A stretch of 64,000 bases of DNA from Rhodococcus yunnanensis NBRC 103083 (GTDB taxonomy: Bacteria > Actinomycetota > Actinomycetes > Mycobacteriales > Mycobacteriaceae). Under the pieces are notes generated by a model. The model was not told the origin of the DNA. It did no database searches and saw only the letters and a list, made by a program, of their open reading frames with translations. Of this stretch, positions 41,483-51,156 are shown piece after piece. Within the stretch, counting starts at the first letter, position 1. Every line of letters starts with the position of its first letter. The stretch spans positions 62,001-126,000 of the forward strand of contig NZ_BCXH01000012.1 of the NCBI RefSeq assembly GCF_001895005.1. The letters are read 5' to 3'. Position numbers and translations under genes: made by a program.

Positions 41483-44457
41483 AGTGTCGATCCGTTTCGT
41501 TCGCGGACGACGTGCAGTCTGCTCGGAATCCGTTGACGCATCTCGTCGACGTGACTGACGATCCCGACGACGCGTCCTCCTGCACGGAGTTCGTCGAGCA
41601 CGCCCATGACCGATTCGAGTGTGTCTGCATCGAGGGTGCCGAAGCCTTCGTCGATGAACATCGTGTCCAGCACGACGCCTCCCGACTCGGCTGCCACGAC
41701 ATCGGCCAGGCCGAGAGCAAGAGCAAGCGAAGCCAGGAACGACTCTCCGCCGGACAGCGTTTTCGCCGAACGCACCACACCGGTGTAGTCGTCGCGGATG
41801 TCGAGCCCCAATCCGCCTCGCCTGCCACGGGACTCGGCCTCGTCGGAGTGGACGAACTCGTACCGCCCGCTCGACATTCGGTGTAGTCGAATCGACGCCG
41901 ACTCGGCGACGTCCTCCAGCCTCGACGCCAGCACGTAGGACCGCAGGGACATCTTTCGCGAGTTCTGACCACGGCCCGCGACGACATCGGCGAGCGCGGC
42001 GAGTTCGTCGTGCTTGGCGCGCATCGGCGCGGCACGATCGACGGCGGCCCACAGCTGCGCGGTCAGTTCCTCGACCTGCTCGGTGCTGCGTGTGCAGTGC
42101 GCGTGCGCGGCCACCGCTGAATCCAACTCGGCCGCAGCACGTGCGAGGGCATCACGTGCAGGTTCTGCGTCGACGGGTTCGACGCCGATGAGTGCGGCGA
42201 TCGCCGGTTCGGCGAGCACCTGCTCGGCGTGTGCACGCACATCGTTGGCGGCAGCGAGATCTTCGACGATCTTCTCGGCTCGATCATTCGGGATCACCGC
42301 ATTCGCGGCCTCCTCTGCGGATGCGAATCCCGACGCGTTCACCTGTTGGTCGAGCCGTTCGGTGAGCGTCCGTACCGCCGCGGCCGCATTCGAGGCCTCG
42401 GTGCGGCCGTCGTGCACTGCCGTCGTCCGTGCGATCAGCTCGTTCAGCCGCCGCGTTCGCTGATCGATGTTCTCACCGCCGCGAACGGCGGCGGCCACGC
42501 GCTCTCGCATCTGTTCGACGTCTCGCAGGATATGCTCGCGGCGAGCCGACAGTGCGGCGCACGCCGATTGGTGTTCGGAGAATTCACCGGCGATTCGCTG
42601 GTCCTCCGCACGCAACGAACCGAGCCGAGCGCGTCGCGTGTCGAGCTCGTCGGCATCTGCGCGTGCGGCGGTCAACGCTGCTGTCGCGGCATCGAGTTCG
42701 GATATCAGGGCAGCGCTGTCGCGATCGCCCGACGCCTGCACCAATCCGTCGACGGTGCGCACCAGCGCCGCACGCTCGGCGGCGCGAGTGTCGGCGATCG
42801 ATCCGGCGGCTTTCTCGGCGAGCGCCGCCGCATCCTCGTCGGCTTCGGTCACCGTGGCATGACCGGGCCGAGCCGGATCCGGATGCGTCACGGACCCACA
42901 CACACCGCATGCTTCGCCGTCGACGAGGGCTACGGCAAGTTCTGCAGCCATACCGGCAAGTCGCTGTTCCCGTAGGTCGAGCAGTCGCTCCCGAGAATCG
43001 TTGTGCGCAACTCGCGATGCTTCGAACGCCTTCTCCGCCGCTGCGAGCGCGCGCCGCTTCGTGGCCAGTTCGACGGCAGCACGAACCGCATCGCTGATCC
43101 GCGCCGATTCCTTCTCCAGCGCCGGGACCTCTGCCGAGGCACGCAGCGCCGTGCCCACGGCGAGCTCCGCCGCCGCGATGGCGGCAGGCAGTTTCTCGCG
43201 GGCAGACGTCAGCGACAGGATCTTCCGTTCGACGGCGCCGATTTCTTTCGCCACTGCCCGTGCTGCTGCGTCCTCGGCGTCCGCACGACGCTGAACGGCA
43301 CGCAGCTCGTCGAGAACGGTCAGTTCCGTTGTCCATCCACGGATGGCCGACGCGACGAGTGCGCGCTCGGCGACGAGGTCAGCGGACTCGATCGGTGAAT
43401 CGAGTTGCGCGAGAATGCTGTCCGCGCCGTCGACCTGTGCGAGCGATCGGCGAGTTGCAGCGACCGAACGCACTGCGGCCTGATGCGAGGCGATCGCGGC
43501 GCTGCAGTCCTGCGCTATCGACGCGATCGGGCCTGCCCCGCGGGACCTGTCGAGCTCGCGGGTGAGTGACGCACGATCCGCAGCGGCCGCACGAAACTCC
43601 GACAGCTGCCGTTCGGCGATGTCTCGGCGAGCCTGCAGCGCCCCGGTGGCCTCCAGCCTCGCCAAGGCACTCTTCGCGGTCTCCGCACCTGTGCGTGCGG
43701 CCGCGAGTACCTCGGTGGCCGAACACTGTGCGCGCCTGCTGCTCTCGAGAATGTCCGTCGCCCAGTCGACCGGGGGAATGTCGAGTTGTTCCGGTTCACC
43801 GGATGCCGTCGATATCTTGCCCAGTAGCTTGTCGATCGCGATGGACGAGGATTCGAGATCGGCGGCACTGATGCGGCGGCGATCGGCGAACCATTGCTCG
43901 ACGTCCCCGAACCGGGCTGTGTCGAACAGACGCTCGAGCAGGTTGCCTCGCTCTTCGCTGTCCGCCCGCAGGAAGCGCGCGAATTCGCCCTGCGGCAACA
44001 GCACGACTTGAAAGAACTGGTCGGCGCTCATCCCGAGCGCGGCCCCCACTGCATCGCCGATCTCGTCGAGTCGCGTGAGGTTCTGACCGTCGCCGTCGAG
44101 CCACGTCAACGACGCCTTCGCGTTCTGCTTGGTGGTGCCTGCCCCGCGCTTCTTCGGCCGGAAGTACTCGGGACTGCGAACGATGCGCACACGCCGCCCA
44201 CCGAGGGTCGCTTCGAGTGTCACCGAGGGGGCGACGCCGGGGTCCGCGTGATCGGACAACAGCCGCTTGCCTTCTCGGCGCGCCCCGGGCACGGTGCCGT
44301 ACAGCGCGAACGCGACGGCATCGAGCACGGTCGTCTTGCCTGCTCCCGTTCGGCCGTGCAGCAGGAACAATCCGTCGGCGCCGAGCGCGTCGAAGTCGAC
44401 ACGTTCGGTCTTGCCGAACGGACCGAATGCCGTGAGCTCCAGGTGATGCAGTCTCAT
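41413..44457 (-). CDS. sbcC: Exonuclease subunit SbcC (Rad50-like)
   Basis: SMC-like ATPase of 1014 residues that works with SbcD on DNA hairpins and ends. Walker A is LHGRTGAGKTTVLDAVAFAL (about residues 33-52). Two long Ala/Glu/Arg-rich coiled coils flank a zinc hook CGVC (in EACGVCGSVTHPDPAR). The C-terminal ABC signature is LSGGESFLASLALALGLADV, then Walker B in MFIDEGFGTLD. The C-terminal tail with SLLLPSSSVTSSSGSG seems to be an extension into the convergent AI-2E gene (70-base overlap). Its ATG overlaps the sbcD stop by 4 bases. Confidence 0.94.
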   Translation of the reverse strand: MRLHHLELTAFGPFGKTERVDFDALGADGLFLLHGRTGAGKTTVLDAVAFALYGTVPGARREGKRLLSDHADPGVAPSVTLEATLGGRRVRIVRSPEYFRPKKRGAGTTKQNAKASLTWLDGDGQNLTRLDEIGDAVGAALGMSADQFFQVVLLPQGEFARFLRADSEERGNLLERLFDTARFGDVEQWFADRRRISAADLESSSIAIDKLLGKISTASGEPEQLDIPPVDWATDILESSRRAQCSATEVLAAARTGAETAKSALARLEATGALQARRDIAERQLSEFRAAAADRASLTRELDRSRGAGPIASIAQDCSAAIASHQAAVRSVAATRRSLAQVDGADSILAQLDSPIESADLVAERALVASAIRGWTTELTVLDELRAVQRRADAEDAAARAVAKEIGAVERKILSLTSAREKLPAAIAAAELAVGTALRASAEVPALEKESARISDAVRAAVELATKRRALAAAEKAFEASRVAHNDSRERLLDLREQRLAGMAAELAVALVDGEACGVCGSVTHPDPARPGHATVTEADEDAAALAEKAAGSIADTRAAERAALVRTVDGLVQASGDRDSAALISELDAATAALTAARADADELDTRRARLGSLRAEDQRIAGEFSEHQSACAALSARREHILRDVEQMRERVAAAVRGGENIDQRTRRLNELIARTTAVHDGRTEASNAAAAVRTLTERLDQQVNASGFASAEEAANAVIPNDRAEKIVEDLAAANDVRAHAEQVLAEPAIAALIGVEPVDAEPARDALARAAAELDSAVAAHAHCTRSTEQVEELTAQLWAAVDRAAPMRAKHDELAALADVVAGRGQNSRKMSLRSYVLASRLEDVAESASIRLHRMSSGRYEFVHSDEAESRGRRGGLGLDIRDDYTGVVRSAKTLSGGESFLASLALALGLADVVAAESGGVVLDTMFIDEGFGTLDADTLESVMGVLDELRAGGRVVGIVSHVDEMRQRIPSRLHVVRERNGSTLQLFAASLLLPSSSVTSSSGSGA

Positions 44458-45647
44458 GCCGTGCGGCCGAACACTTTTTCGTGGTCGTGGTGTGTTTCGT
44501 CGCCTGCCACGTCGTCGCGGTGCACGCTGGCCAGCGCTCGCTCGAGCAGCGCGATCTCCCTGGCTGTCGGGGCGCTACGCATATCGGTCACGAACGACGT
44601 CGCGATGTCGAGGTCGGTGCGGCCGCGTACACGATCGCGGTAGGTGAACTCCGAACTGTCCACGGGGCGAATCCATTCCAGATGAATTGCATGCGGAAAC
44701 CGGGTCTGCAACGTACGCATCGCGTCGACGGGGCGTACCGGGTCGGTCAGCACCGCGGACACGTAATGGCCTTCGGCATCGGCGAATTGCTCGCTGTCGA
44801 GCAGCTCGTCGACCGTGCCCCGCAGCTGACTGAGACCACGCACGACCGGCAGGTCGACGCGTTCGACCGAACCGAGGCCGTCCGCGTCCAGTTCGACGAT
44901 CCACACGGCCTTGCGGTGACTACGCTCGCCGAAGGAATACGGAAGAGGCGAGCCCGAGTACCGCACTCTCTCGCTGAGCGTCTGCGGAGAATGCAAGTGC
45001 CCCAATGCGACGTAGTCGACACCGTCGAACGCCGAAGCAGGAGCCGTCTCGACGCCGCCCGCCGATATTGTCCGCTCGGACCCCGTCGCCTCCCCTCCCA
45101 CGATGAACGCGTGCGCGAGCACCACGGACCGCGTCCGGTCCGCGAGACGGGCTTCCACGTCTGCGGTGACACGCGCCATGGCGGCGTCCAACACCTCCGC
45201 ATGCGTGCGCGCGGTCGGAACGTCGAGCTCGATGCGCGTGGTTTCCGGCTCCAGATAAGGAATTCCGTAGAACGCAACAGGACCGAACTCGTCGTTCAAC
45301 ACCACGGGCGTGCCCACGTCACCCACCCGCGTCATCATGTGCAGGCCCCCTGCCGCGGCGAACGCTGCACCTGCTCCGAGCCGCGCAGGTGAATCGTGGT
45401 TGCCCGACGTCGCGACGATGACGGCTCCGGCAGCACGGATGGCTTCGAGTCCTTTGTTGCACACCAGGACGGCGTCGGCGCTCGGCACGGCGCGGTCGTA
45501 GATGTCACCCGGTACGACGACGACATCGATGCCATGCGCTGCAACGAGATCCGCGATGGCCGCCAGTGCGGCAGCCTGATCGGCAAGCAGATCGACGCCG
45601 TGGAAGGTGCGTCCGATGTGCCAGTCCGAGGTGTGCAGGATCTTCAT
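44454..45647 (-). CDS. sbcD: Exonuclease subunit SbcD (Mre11-like)
   Basis: Calcineurin-like metallonuclease of 397 residues. Metal-ligand motifs appear in order: ILHTSDWHIGRTFHGVDLL at the N-terminus, VVVPGDIYDRAVPS, VATSGNHDSPARLG, LAHAFIVGG and VALGHLHSPQTL. The C-terminal domain with capping function ends SVHRDDVAGDETHHDHEKVF, which is rich in His/Asp. ATG 45647 is the family start; the frame is open further. sbcC overlaps the stop. It is divergent from rmuC, another DNA-metabolism gene, with 82 bases between starts. Confidence 0.94.
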   Translation of the reverse strand: MKILHTSDWHIGRTFHGVDLLADQAAALAAIADLVAAHGIDVVVVPGDIYDRAVPSADAVLVCNKGLEAIRAAGAVIVATSGNHDSPARLGAGAAFAAAGGLHMMTRVGDVGTPVVLNDEFGPVAFYGIPYLEPETTRIELDVPTARTHAEVLDAAMARVTADVEARLADRTRSVVLAHAFIVGGEATGSERTISAGGVETAPASAFDGVDYVALGHLHSPQTLSERVRYSGSPLPYSFGERSHRKAVWIVELDADGLGSVERVDLPVVRGLSQLRGTVDELLDSEQFADAEGHYVSAVLTDPVRPVDAMRTLQTRFPHAIHLEWIRPVDSSEFTYRDRVRGRTDLDIATSFVTDMRSAPTAREIALLERALASVHRDDVAGDETHHDHEKVFGRTA

Positions 45648-45729
45648 ACCGACGACGCTAACGGCTGCCACCGACAAACTCGGCGATCTGCATCGGGGCT
45701 CGCCGAACGTGTCGGTGCTCCGGTGCATC

Positions 45730-46905
45730 ATGATCGACATGAACGCACTTTCCGCTCTGGGCATGGCATTCGCCTTCGCACTCGGCGGCACGATCGGCTG
45801 GTTGCTGCACTCGCAGCGCTTCGGCGACCGCGCCGTTCGCGCCGAGGCTCAGCTCGCAGCACTTCGCGACAACGAGGCCCTGCTTCGCCGGTCTCTGTCC
45901 GCCGTGAACGAGGACTCCGCTCGTCGCCATTCCGGCGCCATCGGCCAGCAGGTCTCGCATCTCGTCGAGCCGCTGCACGACGCCGTCGACGCGCTCACCG
46001 AGCATGTTCGGCAGGTGGAACACAACCGTATTCGTGCATACGCGGGACTGACGGAGCAGGTCAACGGAATGCACCGCGCATCGGTCGACCTGTCGACGCA
46101 GACGTCGCAGTTGGTGACGGCCCTTCGTGCACCGCAGATTCGCGGACGGTGGGGCGAGATGCAGCTCGAGCGAGTCGTCGAGCTGGCAGGGATGGTCAAG
46201 CACTGCGACTTCGACACGCAGGTGACGCGCGGGGGCATCAGACCGGACATGATCGTCCGCCTCGCCGGGGGCAGGCAGATCGTCGTCGACGCCAAGGTTC
46301 CGTTCGCCGCGTACCTCGATGCCGCGCAGGAACAGGATCCAAGCACGCGCGACAAGCAGTTGATCCGTCATGCTCGCCATCTCCGGACGCACGTCGACCA
46401 GTTGGCAGCCAAGGAATACTGGCGATCGTTCGAACCGACTCCTGAGTTCGTCGTCCTCTTCGTACCGGGAGACCCGTTTCTCGACGCCGCACTCACATCC
46501 GATTCCACGCTCCTCGAATACGCTTTCACCAGAAACGTGATTCTTGCCACCCCCACTACTTTGGTGGCTCTCCTTCGAACTGTTGCCTACACGTGGAAAC
46601 AGGAATCGCTCGCCGAGGACGCTGCCCGCATCCAACAGCTCGGCCGCGAGCTCTACACCCGACTCGGAGTCGTGTCCTCGCATCTCGACAAGCTGGGAGG
46701 GCATATCGACAAGGCCGTCGAGTCGTTCAACTCCACGGTGTCCTCGGTCGACTCCCGCGTGGGTGTCACCGCACGCAAGCTCCACGAACTCGAACTCTTC
46801 GACGCCGAGGTCGTCGAGGTCCGGCGGGTCGATTCGCGCCCCAGATCGTCCGATTCGACGCTTCGAAGTCACCACTTCGGTCATGTCGACGACGCTGTGG
46901 GCTGA
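45730..46905 (+). CDS. rmuC: DNA recombination protein RmuC
   Basis: A 391-residue protein: an N-terminal membrane-like helix (ALGMAFAFALGGTIGWLLHS), a coiled-coil region to about residue 140, then the RmuC nuclease-like domain with GRWGEMQLERVVELAGMVKH, GIRPDMIVRLAGGRQIVVDA-K-VPF and FVVLFVPGDPFLDAAL. TWKQESLAEDAARIQQLGRE ends the domain. RmuC limits recombination at inverted repeats, so its place next to sbcCD, which cuts the same structures, is meaningful. Start ATG 45730 or 45739. Confidence 0.92.
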   Translation: MIDMNALSALGMAFAFALGGTIGWLLHSQRFGDRAVRAEAQLAALRDNEALLRRSLSAVNEDSARRHSGAIGQQVSHLVEPLHDAVDALTEHVRQVEHNRIRAYAGLTEQVNGMHRASVDLSTQTSQLVTALRAPQIRGRWGEMQLERVVELAGMVKHCDFDTQVTRGGIRPDMIVRLAGGRQIVVDAKVPFAAYLDAAQEQDPSTRDKQLIRHARHLRTHVDQLAAKEYWRSFEPTPEFVVLFVPGDPFLDAALTSDSTLLEYAFTRNVILATPTTLVALLRTVAYTWKQESLAEDAARIQQLGRELYTRLGVVSSHLDKLGGHIDKAVESFNSTVSSVDSRVGVTARKLHELELFDAEVVEVRRVDSRPRSSDSTLRSHHFGHVDDAVG

Positions 46906-46922
46906 TCAGCCGCTAACCTCGA

Positions 46923-47927
46923 ATGGTGTCTACCTCCCAACGCGCCCGTTCCGGGGTGCCGCTGGATCAACGTTCAGCCTTCGCGACCGTGCCCGGAGTC
47001 CCTGCTTGGGGGGCAGTGGCAATCGCCGGCGGCGCGAGTTTCCTCGGTTTCGTCATCGACGCCGCCCGAGGGACCGAGCTGACGTCTGCCTTCTCCAGCC
47101 TCTACATCATCGGTGTCGTCGCCTCGGTCGTGCTGGTTCGCTACCGCGGACTGTTCACGGCGATGGTGCAGGCTCCGCTGATCATGTTCGTCGCGGTCCC
47201 GTTGTCGTACCAGTACTTCACCGACAATCCTGGGACCAGCCTCAAGGACATCCTGCTCAACGTCGCCATCCCGCTCGTCAACCGCTTCCCGGTCATGTTG
47301 CTGGGCACGGTGTTGGCGCTGGCGATCGGCGGGGTCAGGGTATTTCTGAAGAAGCAGTCCAGTCATGCGCCTGCCGGGGCGACCAGTCGTTCCGTGCGTG
47401 ACCGTGCGAGGGAAACCCGCGATCGCGCCAGGGAGAATCGAGCTCGGGCCGCCGAATCGCGGCAGCGCAGTGCAGCGCCCGTAGCCGAAGGTCGCCCAGA
47501 AGGTCGTGCAGAGGGCCGCGCAGAAGGACGCCGAGCAACGAGCCGCCGTGCGGACACCCGAAAAGCAGAGGGCCGTAGTACAGAAGGCCGCCGCGCAGAA
47601 GATCGTCGGGCAGAGCGGGGACGCCGGGTGGATCCCCGCGTCACCGAGTCCCGGGGTGCGGACCGGGATCCGGCCGAGGGTCGGCGTGTTCGGCGGGAGC
47701 GCGTTGCGCCTCAATTCGATCGGCCGGCGGCGGATCCCTACCGTCCGGAGACGGAATACGCGTCCGAACCTCCCAGGAGGGCCGCTCCGCGACCGCAACA
47801 GCCGCGGGTACCCCGGCCTCCCGAGGTCGACCCGTACTCGGCTCCTCGGGCCGCCACGCAGGCTGCAGCGCACATTCCCCCGCACCCGGTACCGCAGGTG
47901 CGCTACCGGGATCGCCGCGAGCCCTGA
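46923..47927 (+). CDS. DUF6542-type membrane protein with long charged tail (Rv1111c-like)
   Basis: A 334-residue protein. Residues 25-145 hold four hydrophobic helices (for example PAWGAVAIAGGASFLGFVID and FPVMLLGTVLALAIGG). From residue 150 the tail is made almost only of Arg, Glu, Ala and Asp with loose repeats of AEGR/EGRR (about 100 residues), then a Pro/Arg-rich end. Such a tail suggests a coiled or disordered arm touching nucleic acid or ribosomes. Position next to ispH fits Rv1111c. The stop is immediately followed by the convergent ispH stop. Function unknown. Confidence 0.75.
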   Translation: MVSTSQRARSGVPLDQRSAFATVPGVPAWGAVAIAGGASFLGFVIDAARGTELTSAFSSLYIIGVVASVVLVRYRGLFTAMVQAPLIMFVAVPLSYQYFTDNPGTSLKDILLNVAIPLVNRFPVMLLGTVLALAIGGVRVFLKKQSSHAPAGATSRSVRDRARETRDRARENRARAAESRQRSAAPVAEGRPEGRAEGRAEGRRATSRRADTRKAEGRSTEGRRAEDRRAERGRRVDPRVTESRGADRDPAEGRRVRRERVAPQFDRPAADPYRPETEYASEPPRRAAPRPQQPRVPRPPEVDPYSAPRAATQAAAHIPPHPVPQVRYRDRREP

Positions 47928-48938
47928 TCAGGCCTTCGCGGGACGCAATTCGCGGGGCAGCGAGAATACGAGAGTCTCGTTCGCGGTGGTGACCGGTTGC
48001 ACGTCGGCGAATCCGTGCTCGGACAGTAGATCGATGACTCCCTGAACCAGGATTTCGGGAACCGAGGCACCCGAGGTGATTCCCACGGTCCGCGCCCCCT
48101 CCAGCCAGGCGATATCGACCTCTTTGGCGTAGTCGACGAGGTAGCTGGCCCGCGCACCTGCGGTGAGCGCGACCTCTACCAGTCGCACCGAGTTCGACGA
48201 GTTCTGCGATCCGACGACGATCACCAGGTCACATTCGGGTGCCATCGCCTTCACGGCGACCTGGCGGTTCTGGGTGGCATAGCAGATGTCGTCGCTCGGC
48301 GGATCCTGCAGAGTCGGGAACTTCTCACGCAAGCGTGCGACCGTTGTCATGGTCTCGTCGACACTGAGCGTCGTCTGCGACAGCCAGATCACCTTGCTGG
48401 CGTCACGGACGGTGACGTTGTCCACCGCGTCGGGTCCGTCGACCAGCTGAACATGGTCGGGCGCCTCGCCTGCGGTGCCTTCGACCTCCTCGTGGCCTTC
48501 GTGGCCGATCAGCAGGATGTCGTAGTCGTCACGCGCGAATCGCTTGGCCTCCTGGTGCACCTTGGTGACCAGCGGGCAGGTGGCGTCGATGGTGCGCAGC
48601 TGCCGCTCGGCCGCGGACGCGTGGACGGCCGGGGAGACCCCGTGTGCGGAGAACACGAGCAGCGAGCCCTCGGGCACCTGATCGGTCTCGTCGACGAAGA
48701 TCGCGCCGCGATCTGCCAGAGTTTCCACGACGTGCCGGTTGTGCACGATTTCCTTGCGCACATACACCGGCGCGCCGTGCTTCTCCAGTGCCTTCTCGAC
48801 CGTCTCGACGGCGCGGTCCACCCCTGCGCAATAGCCACGCGGCTCCGCGAGGAGTACTCGTTTCTCGCCGGAGTACGAGGAAGCTCCCTCTCCCGACGGA
48901 CGCGCGATACCAAGGTTCAGTGGAACTGCCGAAGACAT
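47928..48938 (-). CDS. ispH: HMBPP reductase IspH (LytB)
   Basis: 4Fe-4S enzyme of 336 residues that makes IPP and DMAPP in the last step of the MEP isoprenoid pathway. The cluster cysteines are in [31 protein letters not shown] and [11 protein letters not shown], the last also holding the conserved [14 protein letters not shown] has the active-site His, and [14 protein letters not shown] another. [15 protein letters not shown] is a signature. The gene is divergent from the lipid-droplet-like gene (100 bases between starts) as in mycobacteria (Rv1110/Rv1109c). Confidence 0.96.
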   Translation of the reverse strand: MSSAVPLNLGIARPSGEGASSYSGEKRVLLAEPRGYCAGVDRAVETVEKALEKHGAPVYVRKEIVHNRHVVETLADRGAIFVDETDQVPEGSLLVFSAHGVSPAVHASAAERQLRTIDATCPLVTKVHQEAKRFARDDYDILLIGHEGHEEVEGTAGEAPDHVQLVDGPDAVDNVTVRDASKVIWLSQTTLSVDETMTTVARLREKFPTLQDPPSDDICYATQNRQVAVKAMAPECDLVIVVGSQNSSNSVRLVEVALTAGARASYLVDYAKEVDIAWLEGARTVGITSGASVPEILVQGVIDLLSEHGFADVQPVTTANETLVFSLPRELRPAKA

Positions 48939-49038
48939 GCCTACAGGATACGGGTCCGCACCGACCGTCCCCGGCCGAGCGGGCCGCGCTCCGCCTGTCG
49001 GCTACCCAAAAGCTCGTGCATCGGGCAGGCTGTCGATC

Positions 49039-49602
49039 ATGACCCGTGTCCCTTTTGCTGCACGTGTGGCCGCCGGAGTGGCTGTGACAGTCGTCGAAGA
49101 GGCGCGCAAGCTCCCGAGCACCGCAGTGACATTCCCGATGACCGTCATCAGTGAGGTCCTTGCCGGTTCCATGCGTTTCCAGCAGCAGGTCACCGCGCTC
49201 GCGATCAAGGGTGACCAGGCCATTGCGTCGCTGCCGCTCGTCGGAACTCCCGACGAAGTGCAACCGTCGTGGGCGGTGTTCGACGACGACACCGACGGTG
49301 AGGTCGACATCCCCGACCACGAGCCTCCCGCCGCGACCGGCCGCTTCGCGCTGTACTCGACGCCGCCGGTCGACACCGCCGACACTGTTGCCGACACCGC
49401 GACGGCCCCGGCAACCGCGCGTCCCGACATCGTCGAGCTCGTGGACTACGACACTCTCGCCCTGGCCCAGTTGCGAGCACGATTGCGCACGTTGTCCCTG
49501 GACGATCTGGAGACTCTGCTGACCTACGAGGGCTCCACCCGTTCTCGCGCGCCGTTCCTGACGATGCTCGAGAACCGAATCACCACCGCGAAAGCCAAGT
49601 GA
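49039..49602 (+). CDS. Lipid droplet-associated protein family (Rv1109c-like)
   Basis: A 187-residue protein. The N-terminal 60 residues form amphipathic helices ([40 protein letters not shown]), followed by an acidic, Pro/Thr-rich linker (about 85-130) and a C-terminal helical region with [20 protein letters not shown] and [20 protein letters not shown]. The family always sits just before xseA in this group and is named after lipid-droplet proteins; I have not proved droplet binding here. The stop overlaps the xseA GTG by 4 bases (GTGA). ATG 49039 fits the conserved length. Confidence 0.8.
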   Translation: MTRVPFAARVAAGVAVTVVEEARKLPSTAVTFPMTVISEVLAGSMRFQQQVTALAIKGDQAIASLPLVGTPDEVQPSWAVFDDDTDGEVDIPDHEPPAATGRFALYSTPPVDTADTVADTATAPATARPDIVELVDYDTLALAQLRARLRTLSLDDLETLLTYEGSTRSRAPFLTMLENRITTAKAK

Positions 49603-50834
49603 CTGCACGCCACGTGACATCGAGCACAGCCGAGGAGCCATGGCCGGTACGCACCGTCGCGATGAAGGTCGCGGGGTGGATCGACCGGCTCGGCAGCATC
49701 TGGGTCGAGGGGCAGCTCACTCAGATCAACGCGAGGCCTGGAACCAGAACTGCGTTTCTCGTTCTACGTGACCCGTCGGCGGACATGTCACTGTCGGTGA
49801 CCTGCTCGCCGCAGTTGCTCGACCGCTCCCCTGTTCCGTTGACCGAGGGCGCGCAGGTCATTCTGTACGGCAAACTGTCGTTCTACACCGGTCGCGGCAC
49901 AATTTCGTTGCGCGCCACGGATATTCGGGCGGTGGGCGTCGGCGAGCTGTTGGCACGGATCGAGAAGCTTCGCAGCCTGCTCGCAGCCGAGGGCTTGTTC
50001 GATCCTCGTCTGAAACGACCGCTGCCGTTCCTACCGCACAGGATCGGGCTGATCACCGCGCGCGCCTCCGCGGCCGAGAAGGACGTTCTCACCGTCGCTC
50101 AGAGGCGTTGGCCCGCAGTACAATTCGATGTTCGGCACACCCCCGTTCAAGGCCCGACGGCGGTGCCCGCGATCCTCGACGCGTTGAAGGACCTCGAAGG
50201 AAGTGTCGACGTCATCATCCTGGCGCGCGGCGGCGGAAGCGTCGAAGACCTGCTGCCGTTCTCCGACGAGGCTCTCTGCCGAGCGATCTCACGGGCCACC
50301 ACGCCGATCGTCAGCGCGATCGGACACGAACCCGACAGTCCGCTCAGCGATCACGTCGCCGACCTCCGCGCAGCCACCCCGACCGACGCCGCCAAGCTGG
50401 TGGTTCCCGACGCCGTCGCCGAACTGAATCTCGTCGCCGATCTCCGAGCCAGAACTGCTGCAGCACTGCGCAATTGGGTCGCACGCGAGGCACGCGGCCT
50501 GGAAATGATCCGGCACCGACCGGTTCTGGCCGACCCCATTGCGGGCATCGACCTACGCAGTCAGGACATCACCAGACTCGTCGACGCTGCCAGACGTGAC
50601 GTTCTGCGGGAGCTGGCGAAGCAGGACACCCTCGTCGAGCATCTTCGGGCGAGACTGCAGACCCTGGGGCCGGCGGCCACACTGGCTCGCGGCTACGCCG
50701 TCGTGCAACGCATGGTCGCCGGCAGCGATCCGGAGGTGCTGCGATCGGTCGACGACGCCCCACCCGGCACGCAGATTCGAGTACGAGTTGCCGACGGCGC
50801 CATCACCGCCGCGGTCATGGGCAGAGTCAAATGA
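49599..50834 (+). CDS. xseA: Exodeoxyribonuclease VII large subunit
   Basis: A 411-residue subunit of the ATP-independent single-strand nuclease ExoVII. The N-terminal OB fold is [20 protein letters not shown] with [15 protein letters not shown]. The nuclease core is [40 protein letters not shown] and [20 protein letters not shown], with [12 protein letters not shown]. The C-terminal coiled coil ends [15 protein letters not shown]. The start is GTG 49599, overlapping the previous stop. xseB follows after 10 bases. Confidence 0.95.
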   Translation: MTARHVTSSTAEEPWPVRTVAMKVAGWIDRLGSIWVEGQLTQINARPGTRTAFLVLRDPSADMSLSVTCSPQLLDRSPVPLTEGAQVILYGKLSFYTGRGTISLRATDIRAVGVGELLARIEKLRSLLAAEGLFDPRLKRPLPFLPHRIGLITARASAAEKDVLTVAQRRWPAVQFDVRHTPVQGPTAVPAILDALKDLEGSVDVIILARGGGSVEDLLPFSDEALCRAISRATTPIVSAIGHEPDSPLSDHVADLRAATPTDAAKLVVPDAVAELNLVADLRARTAAALRNWVAREARGLEMIRHRPVLADPIAGIDLRSQDITRLVDAARRDVLRELAKQDTLVEHLRARLQTLGPAATLARGYAVVQRMVAGSDPEVLRSVDDAPPGTQIRVRVADGAITAAVMGRVK

Positions 50835-50844
50835 GAGGACCACG

Positions 50845-51060
50845 ATGAGCGAAACACCCGTCACAGATCTCGGTTACGAAGCCGCCCGCGACGAGTTGGT
50901 CGACGTGGTGAAGCTGCTCGAGCAGGGCGGTCTCGACCTCGACGCGTCCCTCGCGCTCTGGGAGCGCGGCGAGTTGCTCGCCACCCGCTGCGAAGAACAC
51001 CTCGCGGGCGCACGCCAGCGCGTCGAGAACGCCCTCGCGCACGTCGCCGAAGAGGAATAA
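50845..51060 (+). CDS. xseB: Exodeoxyribonuclease VII small subunit
   Basis: A 71-residue partner of Xse[21 protein letters not shown] and [20 protein letters not shown] are the diagnostic segments. The C-terminal helix is [20 protein letters not shown]. The start ATG 50845 has a GAGAGGA ribosome site. It closes the operon; the 96 bases to the convergent homoserine dehydrogenase stop hold no gene. Confidence 0.94.
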   Translation: MSETPVTDLGYEAARDELVDVVKLLEQGGLDLDASLALWERGELLATRCEEHLAGARQRVENALAHVAEEE

Positions 51061-51156
51061 GACCTGCCGCACTGTCCGACGAGGACCGTCCGGTTCCTGT
51101 GTGGGCTCCGGCACCGACACAGTTCGATGGATGTTCGCGTTCCGCTTTCTCACGGA

